Shown in pieces: positions 1 to 8,363 of a stretch of 51,302 nucleotides of DNA. The stretch covers positions 88,005-139,306 of the forward strand of contig KE159531.1 of the NCBI GenBank assembly GCA_000403215.2. The letters are read 5' to 3'. The DNA comes from Lachnospiraceae bacterium A4 (GTDB lineage Bacteria > Bacillota > Clostridia > Lachnospirales > Lachnospiraceae). A model generated the notes under the pieces. It was not told the DNA's origin and searched no databases. It saw only the letters and a program-made list of their open reading frames with translations. The translations under genes were made by a program, and so were the position numbers. The first letter of the stretch is position 1. The number at the start of each line of letters is the position of its first letter.

Positions 1-1
1 A

Positions 2-70
2 TACATAACACAGATAATTCATGAGCTACAGGAAGAGTCAGAAAAACACTGGGATTTTCTGGCTTCTTAG
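2..70 (+). CDS. C-terminal end of an unidentified gene (partial)
   Basis: An open frame runs in from the window edge and stops at TAG 68-70, giving about 22 residues rich in Glu, Gln and Lys and ending WDFLAS. It is too short to assign to a family. It is followed by about 220 bases without a gene before parA. Confidence 0.35.
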   Translation, partial: YITQIIHELQEESEKHWDFLAS

Positions 71-174
71 TGGTACAAACTTTTAACTCACAAGTTACCA
101 AAATGGGACAAATCCGTCTGTTATGGTAAGCTGCCTGTGGGAACACGGACAGGTGTGCGCAAAAGATAATAATG

Positions 175-195
175 TTTTTCCGCCGGGCGGAAAAA
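175..195. repeat. Palindrome upstream of parA
   Basis: A 21-base odd palindrome, TTTTTCCGCC-G-GGCGGAAAAA, lies in the parA leader just upstream of the promoter. The T-run precedes the stem and the A-run follows it, so it is not a normal terminator in the + direction. It could be an operator or a centromere-like ParB site. That role is inference. Confidence 0.4.
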
Positions 196-210
196 TAAAT
201 GCATAAAAAC

Positions 211-238
211 TTGATTAATAAAAATTTTTCTGTATAAT
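211..238 (+). promoter_or_regulatory. Predicted sigma-A promoter of parA-parB
   Basis: TTGATT at 211-216 and TATAAT at 233-238 are separated by 16 bases, about 55 bases before the parA start. Nothing else in bases 71-291 reads as a gene. Confidence 0.55.
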
Positions 239-291
239 AAAATTATGACTGATGAAAAAATGGGAATAAAGTATTTGAACTGGGAAGGAAA

Positions 292-1320
292 ATGTGTATG
301 CGAAAGAGTGACTGGAAGGACAGGATGAATGCACTTCTGAAGAAAAAGGGATGGGACATTAAGGACTGGCACAGGGCGACGGGATTGAACCAGTGGCAGC
401 TTGAAAGCCTGATGGAGATGGATCTTTCGGAGATGAATGAGGAAGATCTTGAAAGTATTTATGAGCAGGCAAAGAAGGCAAAGCTGGACAAAAACCTGAT
501 GCGGTTTGACTGTCCTGTTATGATTGCGGTGTGGGCGCATAAGGGCGGAATGGGAAAGTCAACGGTGGTGACGAATCTTTCCTATGAACTGGCGAAACGC
601 GGCTACAACGTGCTGGCAATCGATACGGACAGCCAGTCGGATATGACAAGCGTCCTGTTTCCCGATTATCTGGAGCAGCCTGATATCAGCTTCTATAATG
701 GTTTTCTCGGTCAGGAAGATTTCCGGGAAGAAGGTTATATTATGCATACGGAATATACCGGGATTGATGTCGTGGCCGGATCGGCGGAGAGCGAGGCACT
801 GGAGGGATCATTATGTACGATGACGGAAAAAATCCGCAATAAGATGTGGAAGAAGTGCTTAAGAAGCATCCGAGAGGAAAATTACTATGATTTTATCATT
901 GTGGACATGGATAAGACTGCGGGTAAAATGAACAAGACGATACTCGACGAGGCGGATTATGTGCTGGCGCCGATCGAGTCCAGTATGTTCGGAATCAAAG
1001 CGGTGCCGCCTACACTTGCACAGATAGAGGAAATGGCGGAAAGCAATCCGAAGCTGAAATTACTGGGGTTCCTGTTCAATAAAGTGGACCTGCGGAAAAA
1101 GACGGCGATGGCGGACAATACAAGTCTCGTGGAGCAGATTGCCCCGGAATACACATTTCAGACGTTTATCAAGAATGACGCAAACGTGGATAATTCGCAG
1201 AAAGAGCATATGCCGATAGGGTATTATAACAGCAGGAGCCCCGCGAGCAGGCAGATGGCAGAACTGGCAGACGAAGCGCTTGAAAGGATTCGGAAAGACC
1301 AGAAAGAGAGGAGAGGATAG
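292..1320 (+). CDS. parA: ParA-family partition ATPase
   Basis: This 342-aa protein is a ParA/Soj-type deviant-Walker ATPase of the kind that segregates plasmids or integrative elements with a ParB partner. The P-loop KGGMGKST is at residues 84-91 and the A' motif DTDSQSD near 110-116. The Walker B region IIVDMDKT carries Met-Asp-Lys-Thr where most relatives have Thr-Pro-Pro. The first 70 residues are a helical extension, possibly a DNA-binding HTH as in longer plasmid ParA proteins. GGAAGG lies directly before the ATG at 292. parB starts 4 bases after the stop, so the two form an operon. No replication initiator is nearby, which fits an integrated element. Confidence 0.9.
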   Translation: MCMRKSDWKDRMNALLKKKGWDIKDWHRATGLNQWQLESLMEMDLSEMNEEDLESIYEQAKKAKLDKNLMRFDCPVMIAVWAHKGGMGKSTVVTNLSYELAKRGYNVLAIDTDSQSDMTSVLFPDYLEQPDISFYNGFLGQEDFREEGYIMHTEYTGIDVVAGSAESEALEGSLCTMTEKIRNKMWKKCLRSIREENYYDFIIVDMDKTAGKMNKTILDEADYVLAPIESSMFGIKAVPPTLAQIEEMAESNPKLKLLGFLFNKVDLRKKTAMADNTSLVEQIAPEYTFQTFIKNDANVDNSQKEHMPIGYYNSRSPASRQMAELADEALERIRKDQKERRG

Positions 1321-1324
1321 GCTC

Positions 1325-2269
1325 ATGGCAGGAAAAAAAGGAACGGTAGGCAACATGGATTTTTTGAACCGGGTTACACAGAATTCCAAAGGCGCTGCAA
1401 AGAGCGTGTCGCAGACGCTTGACAAGGTAGGGATGAGCGCGCTGTGGGAGAATGATGGGAAGAAAAAGATAGAGTACATAGACATATCCAAGATGGAAGG
1501 GGCTCCGACAGAATGGAACCGGTATCCGCTTTTACGGGACAGCCAGCCGGACCGTTATCTTGAATTGAAGTTGTCCATTTATGAGAGGGGGGTTGAAGAT
1601 CCCCTTGTGCTGTGGCGGAGGCCGGGCGGAAGCTACATGGTTTTGGCAGGGCACAACCGGCGGGATGTCTGTGCGGAGATTATAAGGGAGTGTTGCGAAG
1701 AGAATGGTTTCGAGGAAGACAAATTCCGTTTTGTCCCCTGCATTGTGTATCAGGAGGATGAAATTGACGAGCGGAAGGCAAGGGAAATCATAGACGACAC
1801 CAACCTTTACAGGGATTTTTCAAAACTTCCGGAAATGGTAAAGCAGCAGATAGTGGTTGACAGACTGGAAACCTATAAGAAGCGCCGCTATACGAAGGGC
1901 GAGCGCATTGACCAGCTTATGAAGGACTTCGGACTGAAGAAGTCCGCGATATATGATGCCCTTGCGCTTAACGAAAATGTAATAGAACCCTTGCAGAAGC
2001 TGTTCTTTGACGGGGCAATAAAAAAGAAGACGGTCATGCGTTTTACTTTTTTCCCCAAGGATACCCAGCAGTGGATTTTTGACGAGTTCGGGGAACAGAT
2101 CAGCGACGTAAAAGTGAATGCATTGAAAAAGAACATGACGAGGGACGAGATTACGCAGGTATTCCAGATGGAGCGGGAAGGAACAAAGAGACTGACACTG
2201 GAGATACCGGCCGGGCGTGAAGAAGAGTTCAGGGAACTGTTTAAGAAATGGCTTGCGGGCGAGGCGTGA
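1325..2269 (+). CDS. parB: ParB/Spo0J-family partition protein
   Basis: This protein of about 314 aa is the DNA-binding partner of the upstream ParA. The ParB/Srx-like nuclease fold covers about residues 60-115 and contains the box GHNRR, the CTP-contact motif of ParB proteins. A KorB/ParB-type HTH follows near residues 185-215 (KDFGLKKSAIYDAL). I chose ATG 1325 because GAGAGGAGAGGATAG precedes it; an upstream in-frame start at 1280 would lie inside parA. A strong terminator follows. No parS site could be identified by eye. Confidence 0.88.
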   Translation: MAGKKGTVGNMDFLNRVTQNSKGAAKSVSQTLDKVGMSALWENDGKKKIEYIDISKMEGAPTEWNRYPLLRDSQPDRYLELKLSIYERGVEDPLVLWRRPGGSYMVLAGHNRRDVCAEIIRECCEENGFEEDKFRFVPCIVYQEDEIDERKAREIIDDTNLYRDFSKLPEMVKQQIVVDRLETYKKRRYTKGERIDQLMKDFGLKKSAIYDALALNENVIEPLQKLFFDGAIKKKTVMRFTFFPKDTQQWIFDEFGEQISDVKVNALKKNMTRDEITQVFQMEREGTKRLTLEIPAGREEEFRELFKKWLAGEA

Positions 2270-2306
2270 TGCGCGCGGCGTAAGCAGAAAAGGTATAGGA
2301 ATATGA

Positions 2307-2341
2307 AACAGCCTTTACACTTGCGTGTAAAGGCTGTTTTT
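2307..2341 (+). terminator. Rho-independent terminator after parB
   Basis: A perfect 14-bp stem, AACAGCCTTTACAC / GTGTAAAGGCTGTT, has a TTGC loop and is followed by T residues. It sits 38 bases after the parB stop and overlaps the 3' end of the opposing HTH pseudogene. Confidence 0.9.
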
Positions 2342-2646
2342 CACCATATTGTTTTTATGCCGTATGCAGGGATTTTGGAATCTTTGGTAACAATTGTAAG
2401 TCCTTCCATGGCGGCTTGCGAATTCTGTTCCTTCTTGCCTATAAGGCGCTTGCAAGACGGAGCTGGACAGTGCTATAACAAGCCGGGATTTTATGCTGTC
2501 CTCGGTATCCCTGTCGATATGCCGTTTTCAATAACAGCGATTCGGATTCGCTTGCCGTAATGCCGTAAAACCTCGTCCACGGCTTCCGGCTCTCCGCTGG
2601 TCGCCCGGACAATCGTTTCATAGGGCAAAAGGTTCGGATTCTCCAT
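2315..2646 (-). pseudogene. Tn916 Orf8-like HTH-domain gene, frameshifted
   Basis: The minus frame from ATG 2646 reads MENPNLLPYETIVRATSGEP and then a segment containing RHYGKRIRIAVIENG. This is typical of the small HTH proteins encoded beside the sigma factor of Tn916/Tn1549-type elements. At about 2521-2523 the frame breaks. One extra base (GG to GGG) would restore HIDRDTEDSIKSRLVIALS, the conserved continuation, and the frame would then run to TAA at 2315. As it stands, translation ends at 2491 after 51 residues. The gene overlaps the 3' end of the sigma gene by 29 bases, the usual coupling for this pair. Family identity is from recall. Confidence 0.7.
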
Positions 2647-3076
2647 GTGAAAGCACCTCCATTTCCTTGTGCAGAAGCTGTAAAGTCCTGCGGATTTGAT
2701 ACCCAGTGGTACTCCGGCAGTGTCTGTACATTTCCCCGATTTCCGGCTGTGTGTAATGCCTGAAAAAGTAAAGGAAGATGATTTCCCGGTTCTTCTCCGG
2801 CAAAGATAACAGGGCGGCGGCAAGCTCCCTATTGGTGAGGATAACTGTCTGACCGCATATCGTAACGGGGTATTCTTCATAGGGTGCTTCAAAATATTCG
2901 TCTGTTGTGCCTAAAGGGTAAAATTTTTCTTCTGTGAGATATTTAAGGGATATTTCTTTTTGTCGCCGTCTGCTCCTGTCACGCCATGCGTTGATAGCCG
3001 CAAAGCGTATGACGGTCTTGCAATAGCCATTGAAAGTATACATGATGTGTTCTCTGTATGCTTCTGTGCAAGGCAT
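2618..3076 (-). CDS. Sigma-70-like regulator of a Tn916/Tn1549-type element
   Basis: This protein of about 152 aa has a sigma region-4-like C-terminal half: ALLSLPEKNREIIFLYFF, then TQPEIGEMYRHCRSTTGYQI as the HTH, then a basic RRTLQLLHKEM tail. Such proteins are encoded beside the Orf8-like HTH gene in conjugative transposons and control element genes. ATG 3076 is preceded by AAAGGGG at good spacing. An in-frame upstream extension to 3169 would run into the hydrolase gene and has no ribosome site. With no relaxase or transfer genes in the window, this is probably a leftover from an element. Confidence 0.72.
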   Translation of the reverse strand: MPCTEAYREHIMYTFNGYCKTVIRFAAINAWRDRSRRRQKEISLKYLTEEKFYPLGTTDEYFEAPYEEYPVTICGQTVILTNRELAAALLSLPEKNREIIFLYFFRHYTQPEIGEMYRHCRSTTGYQIRRTLQLLHKEMEVLSHGESEPFAL

Positions 3077-3116
3077 AGATGATTTCCCCTTTCTCCCACA
3101 TGGGGTGTTGCATGGT

Positions 3117-3932
3117 TTATGGTTGCTTTTCACTGTCATTGATAGTTCTAATAAATTGTTGAATTTCAAAATTTACTTGTTCTGGATTATCCCCATTTGC
3201 GAAATGTTTAGCATTTTTAATAAAATGTAACGGATACCCTGTTTGTTTTGCCCATTCTTTGCAATATGCCTTTACTTTGCCTGTACTATCTCTATCCCCG
3301 ACAAGTATCAGCACAGGAAATTGGAACATAACACTTCTATTTTCATGCGTAAATTTTCCATATGCTATTCTCATTTGCTCAATAATTTCTGACTTTGAAA
3401 GCGGTTTTAGCATTGACATCATCTTTTGGTAAGAATAGTCTGTTTCAGAAATTGACTTTGCCATACTTTTTTGTAAAATAGTTGCCGGAAACCACTTTGC
3501 CATTGGTGCCACTTGTTTTAAGCACCATAAATCCGATTTTGAATAGTATTGCACTCCTAATGGAGTTGTATCTAACGCTACAAGTCCTTTTACCATGTCG
3601 GGGTATATGGCAGCAAAATGTTGACTTGGATAACCTCCCATAGACATTCCAACCAAAATAGCTCTATTTATATTTTCTTCTTGAAGAATAGAATGTAATA
3701 TTTCCGCCGTATCACGATAGGAAAATTTCTGATAGGGTCTTGATAATCCATGCATGGGCACGTCCCAAAGAACTATTGTATATTTATCAGAGAAAAACTC
3801 TATCTGTTTCTCAAACATTGTATGATCTGCCGTTACACCGTGAGTAAAAACAATACAATCAACACCATCATCTTTTTTGTCAATCCAATAATGGACATTT
3901 CCTCCCTGTGCTAAAATTTGCTTATGCTGCAT
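3117..3932 (-). CDS. Alpha/beta-fold hydrolase
   Basis: This 271-aa protein has the alpha/beta-hydrolase layout: the oxyanion region FTHGVTADHTMF near residues 29-40, nucleophile elbow GMSMGG with Ser97, acid region LVGDRDSTG near 210-217, and catalytic His in NAKHF near 242. The substrate is unknown; proteolipid esterases or aminoacrylate-type hydrolases look similar. The start overlaps the end of the upstream tetR gene by 22 bases, so the two form a two-gene operon under that repressor. The pair is clearly more AT-rich than its surroundings, suggesting separate acquisition. Confidence 0.82.
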   Translation of the reverse strand: MQHKQILAQGGNVHYWIDKKDDGVDCIVFTHGVTADHTMFEKQIEFFSDKYTIVLWDVPMHGLSRPYQKFSYRDTAEILHSILQEENINRAILVGMSMGGYPSQHFAAIYPDMVKGLVALDTTPLGVQYYSKSDLWCLKQVAPMAKWFPATILQKSMAKSISETDYSYQKMMSMLKPLSKSEIIEQMRIAYGKFTHENRSVMFQFPVLILVGDRDSTGKVKAYCKEWAKQTGYPLHFIKNAKHFANGDNPEQVNFEIQQFIRTINDSEKQP

Positions 3933-4549
3933 TCGTCAATCTCTCTTTCTGTATATATCTTTTTCCATAAATCAATAAGTTCCGCAATCTCGTTTTCAAT
4001 TTCAGCAGGAATAATTTGCCCGGAATGATATTTATTTAGCATATATCCATCAACTGCATAAAATATCTCTGAATACATAGATTTCAAATCTATATCTTTC
4101 CGAAAAATAGAGGTATTTATTTTTTCAAATACAATAGTTTCACTTGCATTACTTGTTTTAGAATAGCTCTTTTGAATAGCTTCCTCTATTTCCGGGTAGT
4201 TTTCATAATATGCTCTTAATGAGAACGCATATATGTGTGGGTATTTCCGCATAATAGAACATTTAGATAACAGACTCCTTTTTAACATTTCAAAAAAATC
4301 AGATGTTTCTAAAGTCTTGTATTCTATAGTTGCTTTTCTTGTCATTTCGATAGAATTTTCCCACAAATACATATACAGTTCTTTTTTGTTAATGAAATAG
4401 TGAAATAGCAATGCTTTTGAAACGCCTCCCTCATCTGCTATTTCAGACATAGGTGCTTTTTTATAGCTATTTTCTGAAAACACTTTATAAGCAGCATTGA
4501 CAATCCGCTGTTGTTTTTCTATTGATAAACCGAAAAATTTACTGTTCAT
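3911..4549 (-). CDS. TetR/AcrR-family repressor of the hydrolase operon
   Basis: This 212-aa protein has the TetR N-terminal domain: IVNAAYKVFSENSYKKAPMS, then the HTH IADEGGVSKALLFHYFINKK, roughly residues 16-56. The C-terminal ligand domain has no recognisable specificity. The likely operator is the 19-base palindrome 13 bases upstream of the start. Genes of this layout usually repress themselves and the next gene, here the hydrolase. The DNA is AT-rich. Confidence 0.88.
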   Translation of the reverse strand: MNSKFFGLSIEKQQRIVNAAYKVFSENSYKKAPMSEIADEGGVSKALLFHYFINKKELYMYLWENSIEMTRKATIEYKTLETSDFFEMLKRSLLSKCSIMRKYPHIYAFSLRAYYENYPEIEEAIQKSYSKTSNASETIVFEKINTSIFRKDIDLKSMYSEIFYAVDGYMLNKYHSGQIIPAEIENEIAELIDLWKKIYTEREIDECSISKF

Positions 4550-4561
4550 AATATCCTCCGT

Positions 4562-4580
4562 ATTAACCGTTTCGGTTAAT
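4562..4580. promoter_or_regulatory. TetR operator: ATTAACCG-TTT-CGGTTAAT
   Basis: A perfect 8-bp inverted repeat with a 3-base centre lies 13 bases upstream of the minus-strand tetR start at 4549. Size and position are typical of a TetR operator that autoregulates the tetR-hydrolase operon. From here to 4751 the DNA is AT-rich with no gene. Confidence 0.65.
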
Positions 4581-4751
4581 ATAAGCGCATTATAATCCCG
4601 TTGACCGTTTTTGAGAAGAGGGCTATATATAAAATATCAATAAAATGTATTACACATATAACTAACATTATATGATTACCCCTTTTGACGCTTTAATCAT
4701 TATATAAAAAATACTGATAAATAAAGGGTTTTTTAAAGTAATACGTTGTAA

Positions 4752-5590
4752 TGTAATACATTAAAATTTCCCTTTCGGATAGATCCGGAAACAGCCGAAA
4801 AGTTAAGGGCGCTGTCAAAGGATTTCTCCAATCAGGATTCTGTATTTAATGCGCTTATTGCGGCATATGAGCACGAGAACCTGATGATGGCGCAGCCTCA
4901 GTTCAGTGAGGATATCCGCCAGTTTGAGGAATACCAGAGATTTCTGGGTGCGAAATACACCGATATGCTCAACGCCCTTGCCACGGCAGACGAGAGGGCA
5001 AGGGTCGAGGTGCGGGAGCTTCTTGCGTCAAAGGACGCTACCATACAGGATCTGCAGTCCCAGCTCGAAAAGGCAAAGAGCAGCCGGGAGACATATGAAA
5101 AATTCTACCATGACAGTCAGACGGAATGCGATGCAGCAAAAAAAGAATTGGATAATGAGCGGCTGGTTTCTCAGGGACTGCGCTCTGAAATCAGGGAGAA
5201 GGAGGAGCGGAACCAATCCATTATTTCAGACAAGGACAGGCTGAATGATATTTTGAGCAAGGCGGTTGATGAAAAACGAGGGAACTGGAATAGCTGGCAG
5301 AGTATCCGCAGAAGCTGGAGGAAAAAGATGCGGAAATTGCTTCTTTAAAGGAGCAGATTGGCAGGCTGCAGGATCAGGCAAAAGAGGATGCTTACAGCCA
5401 TAAGATGGAGCTGTTGGAAAAGGAGCGTCAGACGGAGCAGACGCGGGCGGAGATAAGGCGCGAAATGGAGGCAGATGCCGCAAAGCAGCGTGAGAAGTAT
5501 GAGGCGGAGCTGGAAAGAATAAGGGAAAAATATGAGCAGGCACAAAGCAAGATACAGGAACTGATGGAAAAAGAAAATCGTGCGAAATAA
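4752..5590 (+). pseudogene. Decayed coiled-coil gene of mobile-element type
   Basis: The frame has no start codon: it opens at 4752 and becomes protein-like at RIDPETAEKLRALSKDF, which resembles the inside of a ribbon-helix-helix domain. It then runs through MMAQPQFSEDIRQFEEYQRF into a long Glu/Lys/Gln-rich coiled coil. Near 5275 one base appears to be missing; the correct continuation is in another frame (LAEYPQKLEEKDAEIASLKE), which also carries a TAG just before that segment, and it ends at 5590. The gene is thus 5'-truncated, frameshifted and has a nonsense codon. It may once have followed parA-parB before the 2.3-5 kb cassette arrived. That is inference. Confidence 0.65.
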
Positions 5591-5623
5591 GATTTAGGAA
5601 AAGCTATCATTTTTCAAAAAGGA

Positions 5624-5657
5624 AAACATTCCGTAAAGCGGGGTGTTTCTTTTTTTT
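5624..5657 (+). terminator. Terminator after the coiled-coil pseudogene
   Basis: The stem AAACATTCCG / CGGGGTGTTT has a TAAAG loop and two G-T pairs, and is followed by a run of ten T residues. Confidence 0.8.
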
Positions 5658-5685
5658 CGTTTACTATCTGTCAAAAAGAAATATC

Positions 5686-5747
5686 TTGACAGGAGTCATG
5701 CGGGGTGCTATATTGATAACTAGATTATCGGTAATTAAATTATCAAT
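5686..5747 (+). promoter_or_regulatory. tetR1 promoter and overlapping operator
   Basis: TTGACA at 5686-5691 and TATATT at 5709-5714 are exactly 17 bases apart. The inverted repeat ATTGATAA (5712-5719) / TTATCAAT (5740-5747) overlaps the -10 and the expected start of transcription, which suits autorepression by the TetR encoded just downstream. Confidence 0.7.
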
Positions 5748-5763
5748 ATGGGGGGTGAGAAGA

Positions 5764-6423
5764 ATGGCAAAGCCGGATCATTCGCTGGACTTTCCTATCT
5801 TAGAGAGCGCAAAGAAAGAATTTCTGGATAAGGGGTTTGAAAATGCATCTTTAAAAGAAATCTGCGACAATGCTCATGTGACGACAGGGGCGTTGTATAA
5901 GCGTTACAGCGGGAAAGAGGAGCTGTTTTCTGCGGTGGTGGCTGACACCGTGCGAGATCTGGAGGAAATCATTGAACAGAAATGCCTGACGGACAGGAAG
6001 GGGATTTCCGACGAGGCGCTGGTGAAAGCGTGGGAGATGGACAGTGGGTACATGATGTGGTGGTTCCGGTATCTTTTTGAGCGGTACGATGGTTTTGTGC
6101 TGCTTTTAAAATGCGCCGAGGGTACGCGGTATGCAAACTTCCAGCATGACTGGGTGGAGAGGATGACGAAATCGACTTATGCCTATTATGAGGAGGCGTG
6201 TCAAAGGGGGCTGTGCAGCGTCCGGATTTCGGAGGAGGAAATGCACGTTCTTCTGACGGCATTTTGGGCAACCATTTACGAGCCCTTTATCCACGGCTGG
6301 CAGATGGAACAGATCGAGGAGCACAGCAGGCTGGTCTGCGCGCTGTTTGACTGGCATCGGACAATCGGGTTTGAAGACGGCAAAATCAATGGAAATGAGA
6401 AAACAGAGAACATCGTAGAATAG
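5764..6423 (+). CDS. TetR-family regulator 1, upstream of ABC pair 1
   Basis: This protein of about 219 aa has the TetR HTH domain: ILESAKKEFLDKGFENASLK, then EICDNAHVTTGALYKRYSGK. I chose ATG 5764 because GGGGGTGAGAAG precedes it; the frame extends to 5686 but that stretch holds the promoter and operator. The C-terminal domain resembles those of TetR2 and TetR3 here, with the shared pattern YxxxxxxFxLLLxCAxGT. It probably represses itself and senses a ligand related to the ABC pair that begins about 110 bases downstream. Confidence 0.88.
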   Translation: MAKPDHSLDFPILESAKKEFLDKGFENASLKEICDNAHVTTGALYKRYSGKEELFSAVVADTVRDLEEIIEQKCLTDRKGISDEALVKAWEMDSGYMMWWFRYLFERYDGFVLLLKCAEGTRYANFQHDWVERMTKSTYAYYEEACQRGLCSVRISEEEMHVLLTAFWATIYEPFIHGWQMEQIEEHSRLVCALFDWHRTIGFEDGKINGNEKTENIVE

Positions 6424-6465
6424 GGAGCGATTGCCTTGGCATCAGCTCTTTTCTTCAGGATTTGA

Positions 6466-6481
6466 GTTAGAAAAAACTAAC
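6466..6481 (+). promoter_or_regulatory. GTTAG-N6-CTAAC box upstream of ABC pair 1
   Basis: GTTAG-AAAAAA-CTAAC, extending to AGTTAG/CTAACT, lies 50 bases before the start of the pair 1 operon. It is one of a set of identical-spacing palindromes in this window that I interpret as DtxR-type iron boxes. Confidence 0.7.
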
Positions 6482-6530
6482 TAATTATGTGTAAAACAGG
6501 TGGCATTTTCACCAGAAGGAGGGAAAGAAA

Positions 6531-8363
6531 TTGTTCAAAAAAGTATTGGAATATGCAGGGGAATACCGGAAGCTGACCTATGCATCCATTATCGTTGTGA
6601 TGCTTGGCGTGGCGGCGAGTGTTCTCCCCTTTCTGTTTGCATGGCAGATTATCACACCGCTTTTGGGCTACGGGGAGATGGACGTATCGTATGTCTGCCT
6701 GCGGATTCTGGCAATCGGCGTCTGTGGTATTCTGTATGCGCTATTGTATGTGAAGGGACTGCAGATGTCCCACAGGGCGGCTTACCATATACTGAAAAAT
6801 ATCAGGGCTTCTCTGCAGAAGAAGATGGAGAGTCAGCCCCTTGGGACGATACAGGAGAAGGGCGTGGGCGTGATCAAAAAAATGTTCGTTGATGATATCG
6901 AGTCCATCGAGCTTCTGCTCGCCCATGCGCTGCCGGAGGGTATCTCCAACGTGGCGGTTCCAGTGTTCGTATTTATCGCCATGTTTTTTGCGGACTGGAA
7001 GCTGGCGCTTTTAAGCCTGCTGTCCCTGCCGCTTGGCTTTGTGGCGATGGGGGTGATGTATAAACAGGGAACGGGAAAAGTGGGCGCGTATTATGGTGCA
7101 GCGCAGAAGATGAATGGAACCATTGTGGAGTATATCAACGGCATGGAGGTGGTCAAGGTCTTTAACCGGGACGGGGAATCTTACCGGCGCTTTGAAACGG
7201 ATGTAAAGAATTACCGGGATTTTACGCTGGACTGGTATAAGGTCTGTTGGCCGTGGATGGCGCTCTACAACAGCCTGATTCCCTGCATTGCGCTATTTAC
7301 GCTGCCGGTGGGGGCGTGGTTTGTATTAAAGGGGTGGTCTAATCTGGCGGATTTTGCGCTGGTGCTGTGCATGAGCTTTGGCATCGGCGCGCCGCTCCTG
7401 CGTTCTTTGAGCTTTCTGTCCACGATGCCGCAGGTAAATTATAAGATTGAGAGTCTGGAAGCGCTGATGAGCGCGCCGCCTCTCAAGCAGACCCCAAAAG
7501 TGTTTTCGGGGAAAAACCATGATATTTCCTTTGAAAATGTGCGGTTTGATTATCAGGAAGGCGCCGCGGAAGGCGGAAATGCTTCGGCAGCGGAAACATC
7601 AGGCAGGGAGAAAAAGAAGCAGGATACCGAAGTGCTTCACGGCATTTCTTTTACTGCAAAGGAAGACAGTCTGACGGCGCTGGTAGGGGAATCTGGGAGC
7701 GGCAAGTCCACGCTGGCAAAGCTGCTGGTGCATTTTTATGATGTGACGGGCGGCGCGGTAAAAATCGGCGGGCAGGATGTGCGGGATATGAGCATAGAGG
7801 CGTTAAACCGGGAAATATCCTATGTTTCACAGGAGCAGTTTCTGTTTAATATGAGCCTGTATGACAACATTCTTTTGGGAAAACCGGATGCCACAAGAGA
7901 GGAAGTGCTTGCGGCGGCAGAGAAGGCGCAGTGCATGGAATTTCTTGCCCGGCTGGAAAAAGGGATTGATACGATGGCAGGGGACGGCGGGAAGCAGCTT
8001 TCCGGCGGGGAGCGACAGCGGATTTCCCTTGCGAGGGCAATCTTAAAAGACGCGCCCATTGTGGTGCTGGACGAGGCGACGGCATTTATGGACCCGGAGA
8101 ATGAGGAGAAAATGAATGCGGCGATTGCAGAGGTGATTCAGGGGAAGACGGTCATCGTGATCGCGCACAGGCTGCATTCCATTGTGGCGGCGGACAAAAT
8201 TTGTGTACTGCAGAGCGGTCAGCTTGCTGGGGAGGGAACTCACGAAGAACTGTTAAAGGACTGCCCTGCTTATCAGAAGCTGTGGGCGGCGGCAGAGGGC
8301 AGCGCGCGCTGGAGCGTTTCCGCACAGGAAAAAGACTTTGCGATGGAAGGAGGATTTGCATGA
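6531..8363 (+). CDS. ABC transporter half, pair 1 subunit A
   Basis: This 610-aa exporter-fold half-transporter has a six-helix membrane domain (about residues 15-300) and a C-terminal ATPase. Walker A GESGSGKST is at about 386-394, signature LSGGE at about 490, Walker B VVLDEAT at about 511, and the switch His in IAHRL. The catalytic Glu is present. An insertion of about 25 residues rich in Gly, Ala, Glu and Lys follows the A-loop Tyr. The membrane part carries LAHALPE near 131, a motif shared by all four A subunits here. The start is TTG 6531 with AGGAGGG in front. It overlaps subunit B by 4 bases (ATGA), implying a heterodimer. YbtP/IrtA-like importers and drug exporters share this fold; the substrate is unknown. 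Confidence 0.9.
   Translation: MFKKVLEYAGEYRKLTYASIIVVMLGVAASVLPFLFAWQIITPLLGYGEMDVSYVCLRILAIGVCGILYALLYVKGLQMSHRAAYHILKNIRASLQKKMESQPLGTIQEKGVGVIKKMFVDDIESIELLLAHALPEGISNVAVPVFVFIAMFFADWKLALLSLLSLPLGFVAMGVMYKQGTGKVGAYYGAAQKMNGTIVEYINGMEVVKVFNRDGESYRRFETDVKNYRDFTLDWYKVCWPWMALYNSLIPCIALFTLPVGAWFVLKGWSNLADFALVLCMSFGIGAPLLRSLSFLSTMPQVNYKIESLEALMSAPPLKQTPKVFSGKNHDISFENVRFDYQEGAAEGGNASAAETSGREKKKQDTEVLHGISFTAKEDSLTALVGESGSGKSTLAKLLVHFYDVTGGAVKIGGQDVRDMSIEALNREISYVSQEQFLFNMSLYDNILLGKPDATREEVLAAAEKAQCMEFLARLEKGIDTMAGDGGKQLSGGERQRISLARAILKDAPIVVLDEATAFMDPENEEKMNAAIAEVIQGKTVIVIAHRLHSIVAADKICVLQSGQLAGEGTHEELLKDCPAYQKLWAAAEGSARWSVSAQEKDFAMEGGFA

Noticed and set aside
1-291. Riboswitch or T-box in the first leader
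   Set aside because: Only one short palindrome is visible; no conserved core was found, and the gene downstream is parA.
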